Source of the DNA: Armatimonadota bacterium
GTDB lineage: Bacteria > Sysuimicrobiota > Sysuimicrobiia > Sysuimicrobiales > Humicultoraceae
Direction of reading: 5' to 3'
NCBI GenBank assembly: GCA_031081585.1
Contig: JAVHLY010000018.1
Location: 24,090-59,207, forward strand
DNA: 35,118 nucleotides
Of the stretch, positions 25,201-31,505 are shown in pieces. Under the pieces are notes generated by a model. That model was not told where the DNA came from. It ran no database searches and saw only the letters and a list, made by a program, of their open reading frames with translations. How positions within the stretch are numbered: the stretch's first letter is position 1; every line of letters begins with the position of its first letter. Made by a program: the position numbers and the translations under genes.

Positions 25201-25288
25201 CGACGCCGCTGGGGGTGGGGGTCAACCTCAAAATTGCGATAACTCATTGAGGTTCAAGGACTTGTCGGAAAGCGGAGGTGAAGGTTGA
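22271..25288 (+). CDS. DnaG-type primase fused to an MCM-like AAA+ helicase
   Basis: The 1005-aa protein joins two replication activities. At the front is a CHC2 zinc finger (LCPFHEDKNPSF with Cys44 and His47, RWCCFAGCGKGSAFDYLM with Cys64/65 and Cys69). Next is a TOPRIM domain (LCEGEWDRL near 216, VVLYDCDREG near 259-268). After a middle with cysteines near 345-400 comes an AAA+ module: IIGDSGSGKTQ (about 593-603), GSRTGLAYAL, ILTVDEAQHLPDWD (Walker B about 656-659), KAMEEGFLQID, VMIANPK and PPTIIRRTDVAVF. This series parallels MCM motifs. A winged-helix tail (DDLAEQVGCSVETVKRSIRLLKRFNLLD) also matches MCM. The last 25 codons lie within the repeat cluster. Confidence 0.88.
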   Translation: MPDQDDLWKRYKQAVLERVGDFSVLFDGLAKQKPSTDGWVTALCPFHEDKNPSFAFNRNSGRWCCFAGCGKGSAFDYLMQTSGKSFKDALLEVGDRVGVPRPFADKPPRPPIREALVKQWVGDLWADEGVCRWLREKRGLSDATLKKYEIGWDPKRQRNTIPIRDERGNVMNVRLYNAKKDPKIINYTEGRYKYGSPARLYGIDELVKYQGKQVILCEGEWDRLVLQQEGFMAVTGTHGASVFRPEWIAHFKDKDVVVLYDCDREGQAAASNVVLRALKTAGAASVKNVVLPLKGDKDDKDVTDYFHKRGLTAADLQKLIDDTPAHSYEAEDRPEEILALESFTEVERKDLIDKKVRCEITACGETSEAFHAVEEFRITFCPRMQKGGCFECKGVVEPAVIPKGAQEYIGSCMSTNVQLKAMLREYACKYGQKPTIEILRRTTVKEFFCHQKVNRITQTRDEEGNVIQVIDGKKQELLEKRVYYLSSEHPKPGNYLAVGWVKSHPKTQQVTFLIDSMEPLEDDFESFRVEENLQHLRAFQSLSWAEILEDLTENVTRVYEREEILVAILLTYCSPRWIPFNAEIIRGWLVTVIIGDSGSGKTQTHQRIAEFINIGDCFSGLTGSRTGLAYALVEHKQKGWQVKVGRYPANSRKILTVDEAQHLPDWDLRTISKAMEEGFLQIDRVQSKGYESQTRLVMIANPKKDAVMDSFSFGCESLTTILPPTIIRRTDVAVFANSGDLKDLSFINRKRAEGNRRRITPEMLRAVVYWAWNLRPEQIIFTSEAEDFCLQRAQELSAVYGYAVDVPLITLSDCRNNLARVAAALAALLVSADENFARLVIEPKHVRMAAEFLSRLYSHENCALDDYSEIARHGSQLLDYEKIEKAFLEKWEQQRFAHDEEERNHFPRLLFVLRTTRVIRRDDLAEQVGCSVETVKRSIRLLKRFNLLDSTRDGYVKKPKFNKFLRRFLKAHPEFFRDAAGGGGQPQNCDNSLRFKDLSESGGEG

Positions 25289-25444
25289 CCCCGCGCACGA
25301 AAAATTGGGGCCACCCTGGAAGTAAGGCGCGAGCTGACTTCCAGGGTGAACGCGTTGATGCCCTCTCGGGGGTCAACCTCGGAGGGGGCCTTTCGATAAC
25401 TCATTGTGCAGCAAGGGGTTGTTCGCGTTTTGAGGTTGACCCCC
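25217..25444. repeat. symmetrical repeat cluster, candidate replication origin or multi-operator
   Basis: Four copies of GGGGTCAACCT-type sequence lie in alternating orientation: 25217-25233 (plus), 25281-25292 (minus), 25368-25380 (plus) and 25428-25444 (minus). The outermost two are a perfect 17-bp inverted pair, GGGGGTCAACCTCAAAA and its complement. GATAACTCATTG occurs once in each half (25238-25249, 25395-25406). The halves are two modules of 76 and 77 bp with the same plan, separated by a 12-bp-stem hairpin. The cluster directly follows the primase-helicase gene and overlaps its 3' end. Confidence 0.85.
25312..25348. repeat. 12-bp perfect hairpin at the centre of the repeat cluster
   Basis: CACCCTGGAAGT (25312-25323), a 13-nt loop and ACTTCCAGGGTG (25337-25348) pair without mismatch. 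It lies between the two repeat modules and has no T-tract, so a cruciform, initiation or binding structure fits better than a terminator. Confidence 0.8.
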
Positions 25445-25466
25445 TCGGTTCGGGAAGGGGCAATGA

Positions 25467-25910
25467 ATGAAGCTGCGAGACCTGGCCGGGGGAACGACGA
25501 GCGCCGAGAAGTCGGCGGCGGTGCCCGCCCCCGTCCAGGCGTCGTCGCCGACCCCAGACCCGAAGGCGTCGGCCTCGTGGCCCGCGGGGCCGCCCGGAGT
25601 GCGGTGGCTCGTCCTCGAGTCGCGGCTCCTGGACGACGAACAGTTCCTCGTCGTCTTCGAGAAGCAGCACCTGAAGGAGGCGCGGAAGGCGCATCCGGGG
25701 AAGGTCATCTACTTCCCGCCGGAGATCGACGAGCTCTACCGGCACAAGGACGCGCCCGACTACCCGCAGTTCCTCAAGACCATCCACCTGGTCAAGAAGA
25801 AGTTCGGCGGCTGGATCATCCCGTCCGACTCGCCGCTCGCGCGGCGGCTCGAACCGCCGAAGGGAGGTGACACCCATGGAACCACGAAACGTGAAAAGCG
25901 GGCCGGTTGA
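25467..25910 (+). CDS. unrecognised 147-aa phage protein
   Basis: ATG 25467 follows GGGAAGGGG; another ATG four bases earlier is out of frame. The first 45 residues are Ala/Ser/Pro-rich and probably disordered. Residues 46-135 look folded (VRWLVLESRLLDDEQFLVVFEK, KVIYFPPEIDELYR, KTIHLVKKKFGGWIIPSDSP). I recognise no family. It is the first gene after the repeat cluster, so its expression may depend on proteins bound there. Its end overlaps the SpoVG-like gene by 35 bp. Confidence 0.75.
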   Translation: MKLRDLAGGTTSAEKSAAVPAPVQASSPTPDPKASASWPAGPPGVRWLVLESRLLDDEQFLVVFEKQHLKEARKAHPGKVIYFPPEIDELYRHKDAPDYPQFLKTIHLVKKKFGGWIIPSDSPLARRLEPPKGGDTHGTTKREKRAG

Positions 25911-26181
25911 GGTGAGCGAGGTGAAGGTCCGCCTCGTGGACGACGGCGGCGACGGCCTCGTCGGCTGGGCCTCGTGCGTCGTCAACGGCGCGCTCTACCT
26001 GAACAACATCGCCATCCGGCGCGGCCGGAACGGCGAGTTCGTGCTGACCTACCCGAGCAAGCGGAGCCGCTCCGACCAGAAGTACTTCTACTTCAACCCG
26101 ATCACGCGGGAGGCCAAGCGGGCGCTCGACGAGGCCATCCTGGGCAAGCTTCGGTGCGGGGAGGCCCCATGCCGGGCGTGA
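25876..26181 (+). CDS. SpoVG-like DNA/RNA-binding protein
   Basis: The 101-aa product follows the SpoVG pattern: VSEVKVRLVDDGGDGLVGWASCVVNGALYLNNIAIRRGRNGEFVLTYP in the strand-rich core, then KYFYFNPITREAKRALDEAIL. SpoVG proteins are small dimeric nucleic-acid-binding regulators. ATG 25876 has GGGAGGTGA well placed; the GTG at 25867 lies on that site. In the phage it sits between the repeat cluster and the Gam-like and terminase genes, so a role in replication or transcription control is likely but inferred. Confidence 0.82.
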   Translation: MEPRNVKSGPVEVSEVKVRLVDDGGDGLVGWASCVVNGALYLNNIAIRRGRNGEFVLTYPSKRSRSDQKYFYFNPITREAKRALDEAILGKLRCGEAPCRA

Positions 26182-26666
26182 AGAAGACCGACGTGACCGT
26201 CGAGCTCGACCGCCTGTGCCTGGAGGTCGCCGCGCTGGGCCGGAAGATCCGCGGCATCGAGCACGCACGGAACATGCACGTCCGTTTCTACATGCAGAGA
26301 ATCCGCGAGGAGTCCGAGACCTTCGAGCAGGAGCTCGCGCCGCTCAAGGAGAAGCGCGAGCGCCTGCGGCGGGCGATCCTCGACCTCTGGGCGGAGCACC
26401 ACGAGGGCACGAAGACCCTGGAGCTCCCTTGCGGCAAGGTGACCCGCCGGACCGACCGCGAGCTCGTCGTGCGCGACAAGGAGGCGCTCCTCGACGCCTT
26501 GGACCGCGCGGACCGCCTCGACCTCGTGGATCACGTCTTCGACGAGAAGGCCGTGGCTCACCTAATCGCCGAGGGGAAGCTCCCCGGCCTGCCGGGCGGC
26601 GCGGCCCAAGTGGTCGACCACTACAGCATCGCCGTCCAGCTGAAGAAGGGGGATCGCCGTGCGTGA
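26169..26666 (+). CDS. Gam-like host-nuclease inhibitor (Ku-like DNA-end protector)
   Basis: The 165-aa protein starts with helical, coiled-coil-prone sequence (VELDRLCLEVAALGRKIRGIE, then ESETFEQELAPLKEKRERLRRAI). It continues with the Gam signature GTKTLELPCGKVTRRTDRELVVRDKEALLDAL and ends in a small C-terminal region. Phage Mu Gam binds duplex ends and shields them from RecBCD/AddAB-type exonucleases. ATG 26169 overlaps the SpoVG-like stop, and its own stop overlaps the next GTG. It would protect phage ends during replication or packaging. Confidence 0.8.
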   Translation: MPGVKKTDVTVELDRLCLEVAALGRKIRGIEHARNMHVRFYMQRIREESETFEQELAPLKEKRERLRRAILDLWAEHHEGTKTLELPCGKVTRRTDRELVVRDKEALLDALDRADRLDLVDHVFDEKAVAHLIAEGKLPGLPGGAAQVVDHYSIAVQLKKGDRRA

Positions 26667-27195
26667 GGGCTACGCCAGGAAGCGCGAGAAGGCGTTCCGC
26701 CTGCGGCTCCAGCGGAAGACCTTCGCCGAGATCTGCCGCGAAATCGGCGTCTCGGACAAGACGCTCTCGAAGTGGGAACGCGGCTGGATCGACGCCAAGG
26801 GCCGGAAGCATCCGGGTTGGCAGGCGGAGCTCGAGAAGGCCTGGCGGGAGCTCTCCGAGAGCGAGCTCCAGTACGGCCTCATGCTCAAGGAGGAGCGGCT
26901 CAAGACCTACGAGGAGCTCGCGCGCCTCGCGGTCGCCAAGATCAAGGAGATGTTCCCGAACATCCGAGCCAAGACCGCCGCGGACGCCAAGGCGCTCCTC
27001 TCGGAGGTGCGCGAGCTCATGCGCCTCATCGCCGAGGAGAAAGGCGACTACAAGCCCCGGCCGCACACCCTGGTCGCGGTGAAGACGGACATCACGCTCA
27101 ATGAGATTTCGGAGAGGTACAGGAACGCCCATGCGGATCGTGACGAAGGAAACCCCGAGCCCGGACGAACTGAGCCGCTGGCTGGCGACGAGTGA
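26659..27195 (+). CDS. probable small terminase subunit (HTH protein)
   Basis: The 178-aa protein opens with a helix-turn-helix (KRKTFAEICREIGVSDKTLSKWERG, about 18-42) followed by long charged helices (LKEERLKTYEELARLAVAKIKEMF) and a short acidic tail. Position directly before, and overlapping, the large terminase gene makes the DNA-recognition subunit of the packaging motor the best call. I do not see a closer family match. The start is GTG 26659, inside the Gam-like gene. Confidence 0.7.
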   Translation: MREGYARKREKAFRLRLQRKTFAEICREIGVSDKTLSKWERGWIDAKGRKHPGWQAELEKAWRELSESELQYGLMLKEERLKTYEELARLAVAKIKEMFPNIRAKTAADAKALLSEVRELMRLIAEEKGDYKPRPHTLVAVKTDITLNEISERYRNAHADRDEGNPEPGRTEPLAGDE

Positions 27196-28582
27196 AGGCT
27201 TCCTCCAGGGCCTGACCGACGTCGACGAGAAGCCGACGCGCCTGACCGGCTACCAGCTCGACCACCTCCGGGACACGTCGAAGTTCCGCGCCCGGGAGAA
27301 GGCGCGCGGCGTCGGGTTCTCGTTCGTCTGCGCCGCGGAGGCGCTGGCCAAGGCGCACCTCCGGCGCGACTACACTGCCATTTTCGTCTCAATCAACTTG
27401 GAGGAGGCCGTCGAGAAGATCCGCTACGCCAACCAGCTCTACCACTCGCTCCCGCTCAAGTGGCAGAAGAAGAAGGTCGTCGACAACAAGACCTCCATCG
27501 AGTTCGAGGACCCGTCCGGCCGCTACCGCTCGCGGCTGATCTCGCACCCGTGCAAGGACCCGCGCGGGAAGCACAAGGCGGACGTCTTCCTCGACGAGTT
27601 CGCCCACTATGGCCAGAAGCAGCGCGCCATCTACGTCGCCGCCGTGCCCATCGTCTCCCGCGGGGATGGCCAGCTCACCATCGGGTCCACGCCACTCACC
27701 GTGGGCGACCTCTTCCACGAGATCATGAAGGAGGAGCGGCGGAAGTATCCGATGTTCACGCGGCAGTCGGTGCCGTGGTGGGCCTGCCCGGAGTTCTGCA
27801 CGGACGTCGCCCGGGCGAAGGTCGAAGCCCCAGGCCTGGAGACCGCCGAGCGCGTCCACGCCTTCGGCCAGCCCACGCTCGTCGACATCTTCCACACGAT
27901 GGAGCGCGACGACTTCCGGCAGGAGTACGAGCTCTCGTTCAACGACGAGAGCCAGACGTTCTTCCCCTACGACCTCATTTTCGCCTGCTGCGAGGACGAA
28001 CTCGACACCTACGACACCATCGACTCGCTCCTCAAGAACACCGAGGGCGACCTCTTCGCCGGATTCGACGTGGGGCGGACGCGGAACACGTCGGAGCTGA
28101 TCGTCCTGGAGAGGACCGCCAAGCGCGTGACCTACCGCATGGGGAAATCGTTCGACCGCTCCCGCTTCCAGGCGCAGGAGGCATTCCTGCGGGAGCTCCT
28201 CAAGGCGTCGCCGCGCATTCGGCGCCTCTGCATCGACCGGCACGGGATCGGAATGAACCTCGCCGAGAACCTCCGCACCGAGTACCGCTCGCGCGTCGAG
28301 GGTGTCGCGCTCGTCGGCCAGGTCAAGGAGTCGCTGGCCGTGAACTTGAAGATCGCCTTCGAGAGCGAGGCCGTCGCCATTCCCCGCACGCGCGACCTCA
28401 CCGCGCAGATCCACTCGATCAAGAAGACGCCGACCGAGGCGGGCTACGCGCGCTTCGACACGGAAAAGAACGAGCGGCATCACGCGGACAAGTTCTGGGC
28501 CCTGGCCCTGGCGGTCCACGCCGCGGGCCTGGGCGCGGAGCGCCGGCGGGCCAGGGAGAAGGTTTCGGCGAGCATCGTATGA
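27131..28582 (+). CDS. large terminase subunit
   Basis: The 483-aa protein has an ATPase with a variant Walker A, REKARGVGFSF (about 55-65), as in several tailed-phage terminases where K-x-R-x-x-G-F-S replaces the classical loop. The Walker B motif is KADVFLDEFAHYG (149-161) and a coupling motif is LTIGSTPL. The RNase-H-like nuclease carries Asp313 (FAGFDVGRTRNT), Asp369 (RLCIDRHGIG) and Asp453 (RHHADKFWALALAV). All catalytic acids are kept, so the enzyme looks intact. ATG 27131 is preferred; the open frame before it overlaps the small subunit gene. Confidence 0.92.
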   Translation: MRIVTKETPSPDELSRWLATSEGFLQGLTDVDEKPTRLTGYQLDHLRDTSKFRAREKARGVGFSFVCAAEALAKAHLRRDYTAIFVSINLEEAVEKIRYANQLYHSLPLKWQKKKVVDNKTSIEFEDPSGRYRSRLISHPCKDPRGKHKADVFLDEFAHYGQKQRAIYVAAVPIVSRGDGQLTIGSTPLTVGDLFHEIMKEERRKYPMFTRQSVPWWACPEFCTDVARAKVEAPGLETAERVHAFGQPTLVDIFHTMERDDFRQEYELSFNDESQTFFPYDLIFACCEDELDTYDTIDSLLKNTEGDLFAGFDVGRTRNTSELIVLERTAKRVTYRMGKSFDRSRFQAQEAFLRELLKASPRIRRLCIDRHGIGMNLAENLRTEYRSRVEGVALVGQVKESLAVNLKIAFESEAVAIPRTRDLTAQIHSIKKTPTEAGYARFDTEKNERHHADKFWALALAVHAAGLGAERRRAREKVSASIV

Positions 28583-28953
28583 TGAAGGTCGTCTACATCT
28601 GCCATCCATTCAGGGGAGACGTTGCCGCCAACCTGGAGCGCGTCCGCCGCATCTGCGCGGCCGTCAAGCGCGACTACGTTCCGCTCGCACCGCACCTCCT
28701 CCTGCCCGCCTACATCGCCGAGGCCACGGAACGGGAGCTCGCGCTCGAACACGGCCTGGCGCTCCTGCGTGGCGCGGACGAGATGTGGGTCTGCGCCGAC
28801 GACGTGAGCGAGGGCATGGCGGGCGAGATCGCGGAGGCGATGCGGCTGGGCGTTCCCGTCTATCGGATCGACGTGGATGCGCTCCGGTCAGGAGTCGGAC
28901 GGGACCGTTACGCCAGGGTTCTCCACACCCACGCACACACGAGGTCCATGTAG
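28579..28953 (+). CDS. nucleoside 2-deoxyribosyltransferase-like protein (DUF4406/DUF7768 type)
   Basis: The 124-aa product begins KVVYICHPFRGDVAANLERV, followed by YVPLAPHLLLPAYI, RELALEHGLALLRGADEMWVCADD, EGMAGEIAEAMRLGVPVYRID. This is the Rossmann-like nucleoside deoxyribosyltransferase fold found in many phages. The enzymatic role is unproven; nucleotide salvage or hydrolysis is usual. The ATGATG start overlaps the terminase stop. The last 25 residues look like an ill-ordered tail. After this gene the expected portal gene is absent. Confidence 0.8.
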   Translation: MMKVVYICHPFRGDVAANLERVRRICAAVKRDYVPLAPHLLLPAYIAEATERELALEHGLALLRGADEMWVCADDVSEGMAGEIAEAMRLGVPVYRIDVDALRSGVGRDRYARVLHTHAHTRSM

Positions 28954-29251
28954 TAGATGGCAGTTCCGTTTACGAGGCCCTGGGGTTGCGGGAAGCGGCC
29001 GGGCAGAGTTCGGCGAATGGTAGCGGAGGCCTTTGCCCGGGCGGCCTTTGAAACTGGAGGTTTCAGGAACGCGCCCATACGTGGCGTCTTTGACGCGACG
29101 GCTCGGGCTGGCCCAAAGGCCCAACGGGGCGCAGGGTTGCGCCCTGGGGGCCACGGGGCGCGCCACGGCGCGCGCCTTGGGGAACCCTTACCCGCGACGC
29201 CGTTAGAAAAACGGCCCCCCGCCGGCCCCGGCCTGGGCGTTCCCCATCCAG
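28954..29251. other. gene-free, hairpin-rich junction between terminase and baseplate genes
   Basis: About 300 bp without a believable gene. Stems in order: TGAAAC/GTTTCA (29049-29065), GCGTC/GACGC (29084-29096), GGCC/GGCC (29110-29121), GGGCGCA/TGCGCCC (29127-29144), GGCGCGC/GCGCGCC (29157-29176) and GCCGTT/AACGGC (29199-29215). GGCCTTTG also occurs twice (29028, 29043). Portal, capsid and tail-tube genes should lie here in a normal tailed phage. It may be a deletion scar, a structured RNA, or both. Confidence 0.6.
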
Positions 29252-29593
29252 GTGGGCGACACCGGCGGCATTCGGATGCGGTCCCGCGAGGACGACATCC
29301 GAGAGGCCATCGGGATCGTCCTCGGGACGCGCCTGGGCGAACGCGTCATGCGGCCCGAGTTCGGAAGCGGCCTCGCGGACCTGGTCTTCGACCCCAACGA
29401 CGCGAACCTCGCGGGCCGAATCGAGTTCCTCGTGCGAAAGGCCCTGGAGAGGTGGGAGCCGCGCATCGTCCTCAAGGAGGTCCGGGCGCGGCCCGCGGGA
29501 GAACGGATGGAGATCGACGTGCGCTACATCGTTCGGCAGACGAACCGGGAAGACAACGTGGTCGTGCCCTTCTTCTCCGGGGAGCTTCCCTGA
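29252..29593 (+). CDS. gp25-like baseplate wedge protein, probably 5'-truncated
   Basis: The reading is clearly the gpW/gp25 family: IREAIGIVLGTRLGERVMRPEFGSGLADLVFDP, then ALERWEPRIVLKEV and VRYIVRQTNREDNVVVPF. GTG 29252 gives 113 aa. Homology, however, begins further upstream: the same frame reads AWAFPIQV just before it, matching the usual AFPxxV start of the domain, but contains no ATG, GTG or TTG back to the TAG at 29204. Either the natural start was lost at a junction, or translation starts at GTG 29252 without a good ribosome site. The protein would nucleate the baseplate with the two genes that follow. Confidence 0.85.
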   Translation: MGDTGGIRMRSREDDIREAIGIVLGTRLGERVMRPEFGSGLADLVFDPNDANLAGRIEFLVRKALERWEPRIVLKEVRARPAGERMEIDVRYIVRQTNREDNVVVPFFSGELP

Positions 29594-29602
29594 GGTGACC
29601 CC

Positions 29603-31495
29603 ATGGCGGTGAAGGGTCGGCTCATTCCCGTTCCGAACCTCGACGACCGCGACTGGCGCGCGATCAAGGACGAGATCGTCCGCGCCATCCCGGAGCGGGC
29701 GCCCGAGTGGACCGACCACAACCTGTCCGATCCCGGCATCACGCTTGCCGAGGCCTTCGCGCTCCAGATCGAGCAGCTCATCGTGCGCCTGAACCAGGTG
29801 CTCCCCAAGCACATGCGGGAGTACCTGAACATGATCGGCGTGACGCTCACGCCGCCCTCCTCGGCCAAGGCCTTCTGCTTCCTCCGCACCACCGCGAAGC
29901 CCTCCTTCGACATCACGGTCCTCAAGGGCTTCCAGGTTTCGACCTCGGGCGCGGGCGGCGAGAAGCCGGTGGTCTTCTCCACGGACAAGGATCTTGTCAT
30001 CCACGCGGCCAAGCTCAAGAAGTTCATCGCGGACCAGGGCGGAACGCTCGCGGACTTCACGAACGACGCCCGCGATCCCGCGACGGTCTTCTCGCCCCTC
30101 CCTGCGGTCACGGTTGAGGACGCGATCTACCTCGCCTACGACGAGGACAACTACTTCGAGAAGCTGATCGTCGACGTGGCGGCTCCCGCCGCCGGCGTCA
30201 CGGGCGCGTGGGAGTTCTTCGAGGCCCGGCCTGACGGCACCGGCTCCTGGGAGCCGCTCGACGTCGAGGACGGCACGCTCGGTTTTACGCAGTCGGGCAC
30301 GGTCGCGTTCCAGGTCCCTGCCCGATGGGACGCAACCACCGTCGCCGGCGTGCGGGCAACGTGGCTCCGCTATCGCATCACGGCCGTCGACCTGGGAAGC
30401 GTCTTCGCGTCGCTCCGCAAGCTCGACATCGACCAGATCCTGGGGCGCGTCTCCTGCTCGAACGCCGTGGCGGTCCCCGAGGAGATCCTCGGCTCAAGTC
30501 AGGGCACCCCCGACCAGCGGTACTTCCTCTCCAAGGTCCCGGTCCTCGACCTCACCGTCGTGGTGGACGAAGGGGCGGGCTTCCAGGAGTGGACCGAGGT
30601 GGACGACTTCTCCGCGTCGGGGCCTACGGACCGCCACTACATGGTGAACCGGGGAACGGGCGAGATCCTCTTCGGCGACGGCCGCAAGGGAAAGATTCCG
30701 GCCAAGGGAACAGGGAACGTCCGCGCCCGGCCCTACCGCTTCGGCGGCGGGATCAAGGGCAACGTGGGCGCGGGCACGATCATCCAGCTCCGCCAAACGC
30801 ACCCGTTCATCGCTTCGGTCACGAACAAGGAGCCGGCCTCCGGCGGCGGCAACGAGGAGACGATCCAGGAGGCGATGCTGCGCGGGCCGGCGGAGGTCCT
30901 CCGCACCCGGAACCGCGCCGTGGTCGCCGAGGACTTCGAGACGCTCACCCTGGAGAGCTCGACCGGCATCGCCCGGGCGAAGACGCTCCCGCTCTTCGAC
31001 CCGGCCGATCCCGCGACGCCCAAGCCCGGCCTCGTCTCGGTGATCGTGCTGCCCAAGGGCGGCGCGCCGCTCTCGCTCGCGCTCCGCAACCAGGTGCGCG
31101 AATACCTCGACGCGCGCCGCCTCGTCACGACCCAGATTTTCGTGGTCGAGACGGAGTTCATCCCCGTGGACCTCACCGTGACCGTGGTGAAGACCCCGGA
31201 GGCGAACCCCGTGGAGCTCGAAGCGACCCTCCGCGCGGTGATCCAGGAGTACTACGACCCCGAGTTTGGGGGCGACCCGGCGCGGGCCGTAGCCTACGTC
31301 GCGGGAACCTCGAGCGAGCGCGGAAGCGGCTGGGAGTTTGGACGCGACGTCTTCCGCTCCGAGATCTTCGAGCTTCTGGAGCGGGTGGGCGGCGTGGACC
31401 ACGTGGAAAGCATCGCGGTTCCCGCGGCCACGGTGCCCATCGAGGACTTCCAGCTCCCGCGGGTCCAGGACCTGATCGTGAACGTGGCGGCGTGA
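29603..31495 (+). CDS. baseplate assembly protein (gpJ / Afp11-like)
   Basis: The 630-aa protein begins with NLDDRDWRAIKDEIVRAIPE and APEWTDHNLSDPGITLAEAFA (about 34-54), the hallmark of large baseplate proteins in contractile injection systems and some myophages. The central part includes FGDGRKGKIPAKG and RPYRFGGGIKGNVGAGT. The baseplate-J core follows (TRNRAVVAEDFETLTLESSTGIARAKTLP, then LRNQVREYLDARRL and VDLTVTVV). It would link gp25 to the outer baseplate. GAGGTGA precedes ATG 29603. The frame is intact. Confidence 0.9.
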   Translation: MAVKGRLIPVPNLDDRDWRAIKDEIVRAIPERAPEWTDHNLSDPGITLAEAFALQIEQLIVRLNQVLPKHMREYLNMIGVTLTPPSSAKAFCFLRTTAKPSFDITVLKGFQVSTSGAGGEKPVVFSTDKDLVIHAAKLKKFIADQGGTLADFTNDARDPATVFSPLPAVTVEDAIYLAYDEDNYFEKLIVDVAAPAAGVTGAWEFFEARPDGTGSWEPLDVEDGTLGFTQSGTVAFQVPARWDATTVAGVRATWLRYRITAVDLGSVFASLRKLDIDQILGRVSCSNAVAVPEEILGSSQGTPDQRYFLSKVPVLDLTVVVDEGAGFQEWTEVDDFSASGPTDRHYMVNRGTGEILFGDGRKGKIPAKGTGNVRARPYRFGGGIKGNVGAGTIIQLRQTHPFIASVTNKEPASGGGNEETIQEAMLRGPAEVLRTRNRAVVAEDFETLTLESSTGIARAKTLPLFDPADPATPKPGLVSVIVLPKGGAPLSLALRNQVREYLDARRLVTTQIFVVETEFIPVDLTVTVVKTPEANPVELEATLRAVIQEYYDPEFGGDPARAVAYVAGTSSERGSGWEFGRDVFRSEIFELLERVGGVDHVESIAVPAATVPIEDFQLPRVQDLIVNVAA

Positions 31496-31505
31496 GAGAA
31501 AACCG

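Noticed and set aside
22166-25231. 1021-aa minus-strand open frame
   Set aside because: Antisense to the primase-helicase, whose motifs on the plus strand are unmistakable.
25280-25310. Promoter from TTGACC in the repeat cluster
   Set aside because: No acceptable -10 hexamer lies 16-19 bp downstream of any of the TTGACC copies.
25217-25444. CRISPR-like array
   Set aside because: Repeats alternate in orientation and are unevenly spaced; there are no regular spacers and no cas genes.
28957-29598. 213-aa plus-strand open frame across the junction
   Set aside because: Arg/Pro/Gly-rich, no ribosome site, and its second half is out of frame with the certain gp25 gene.
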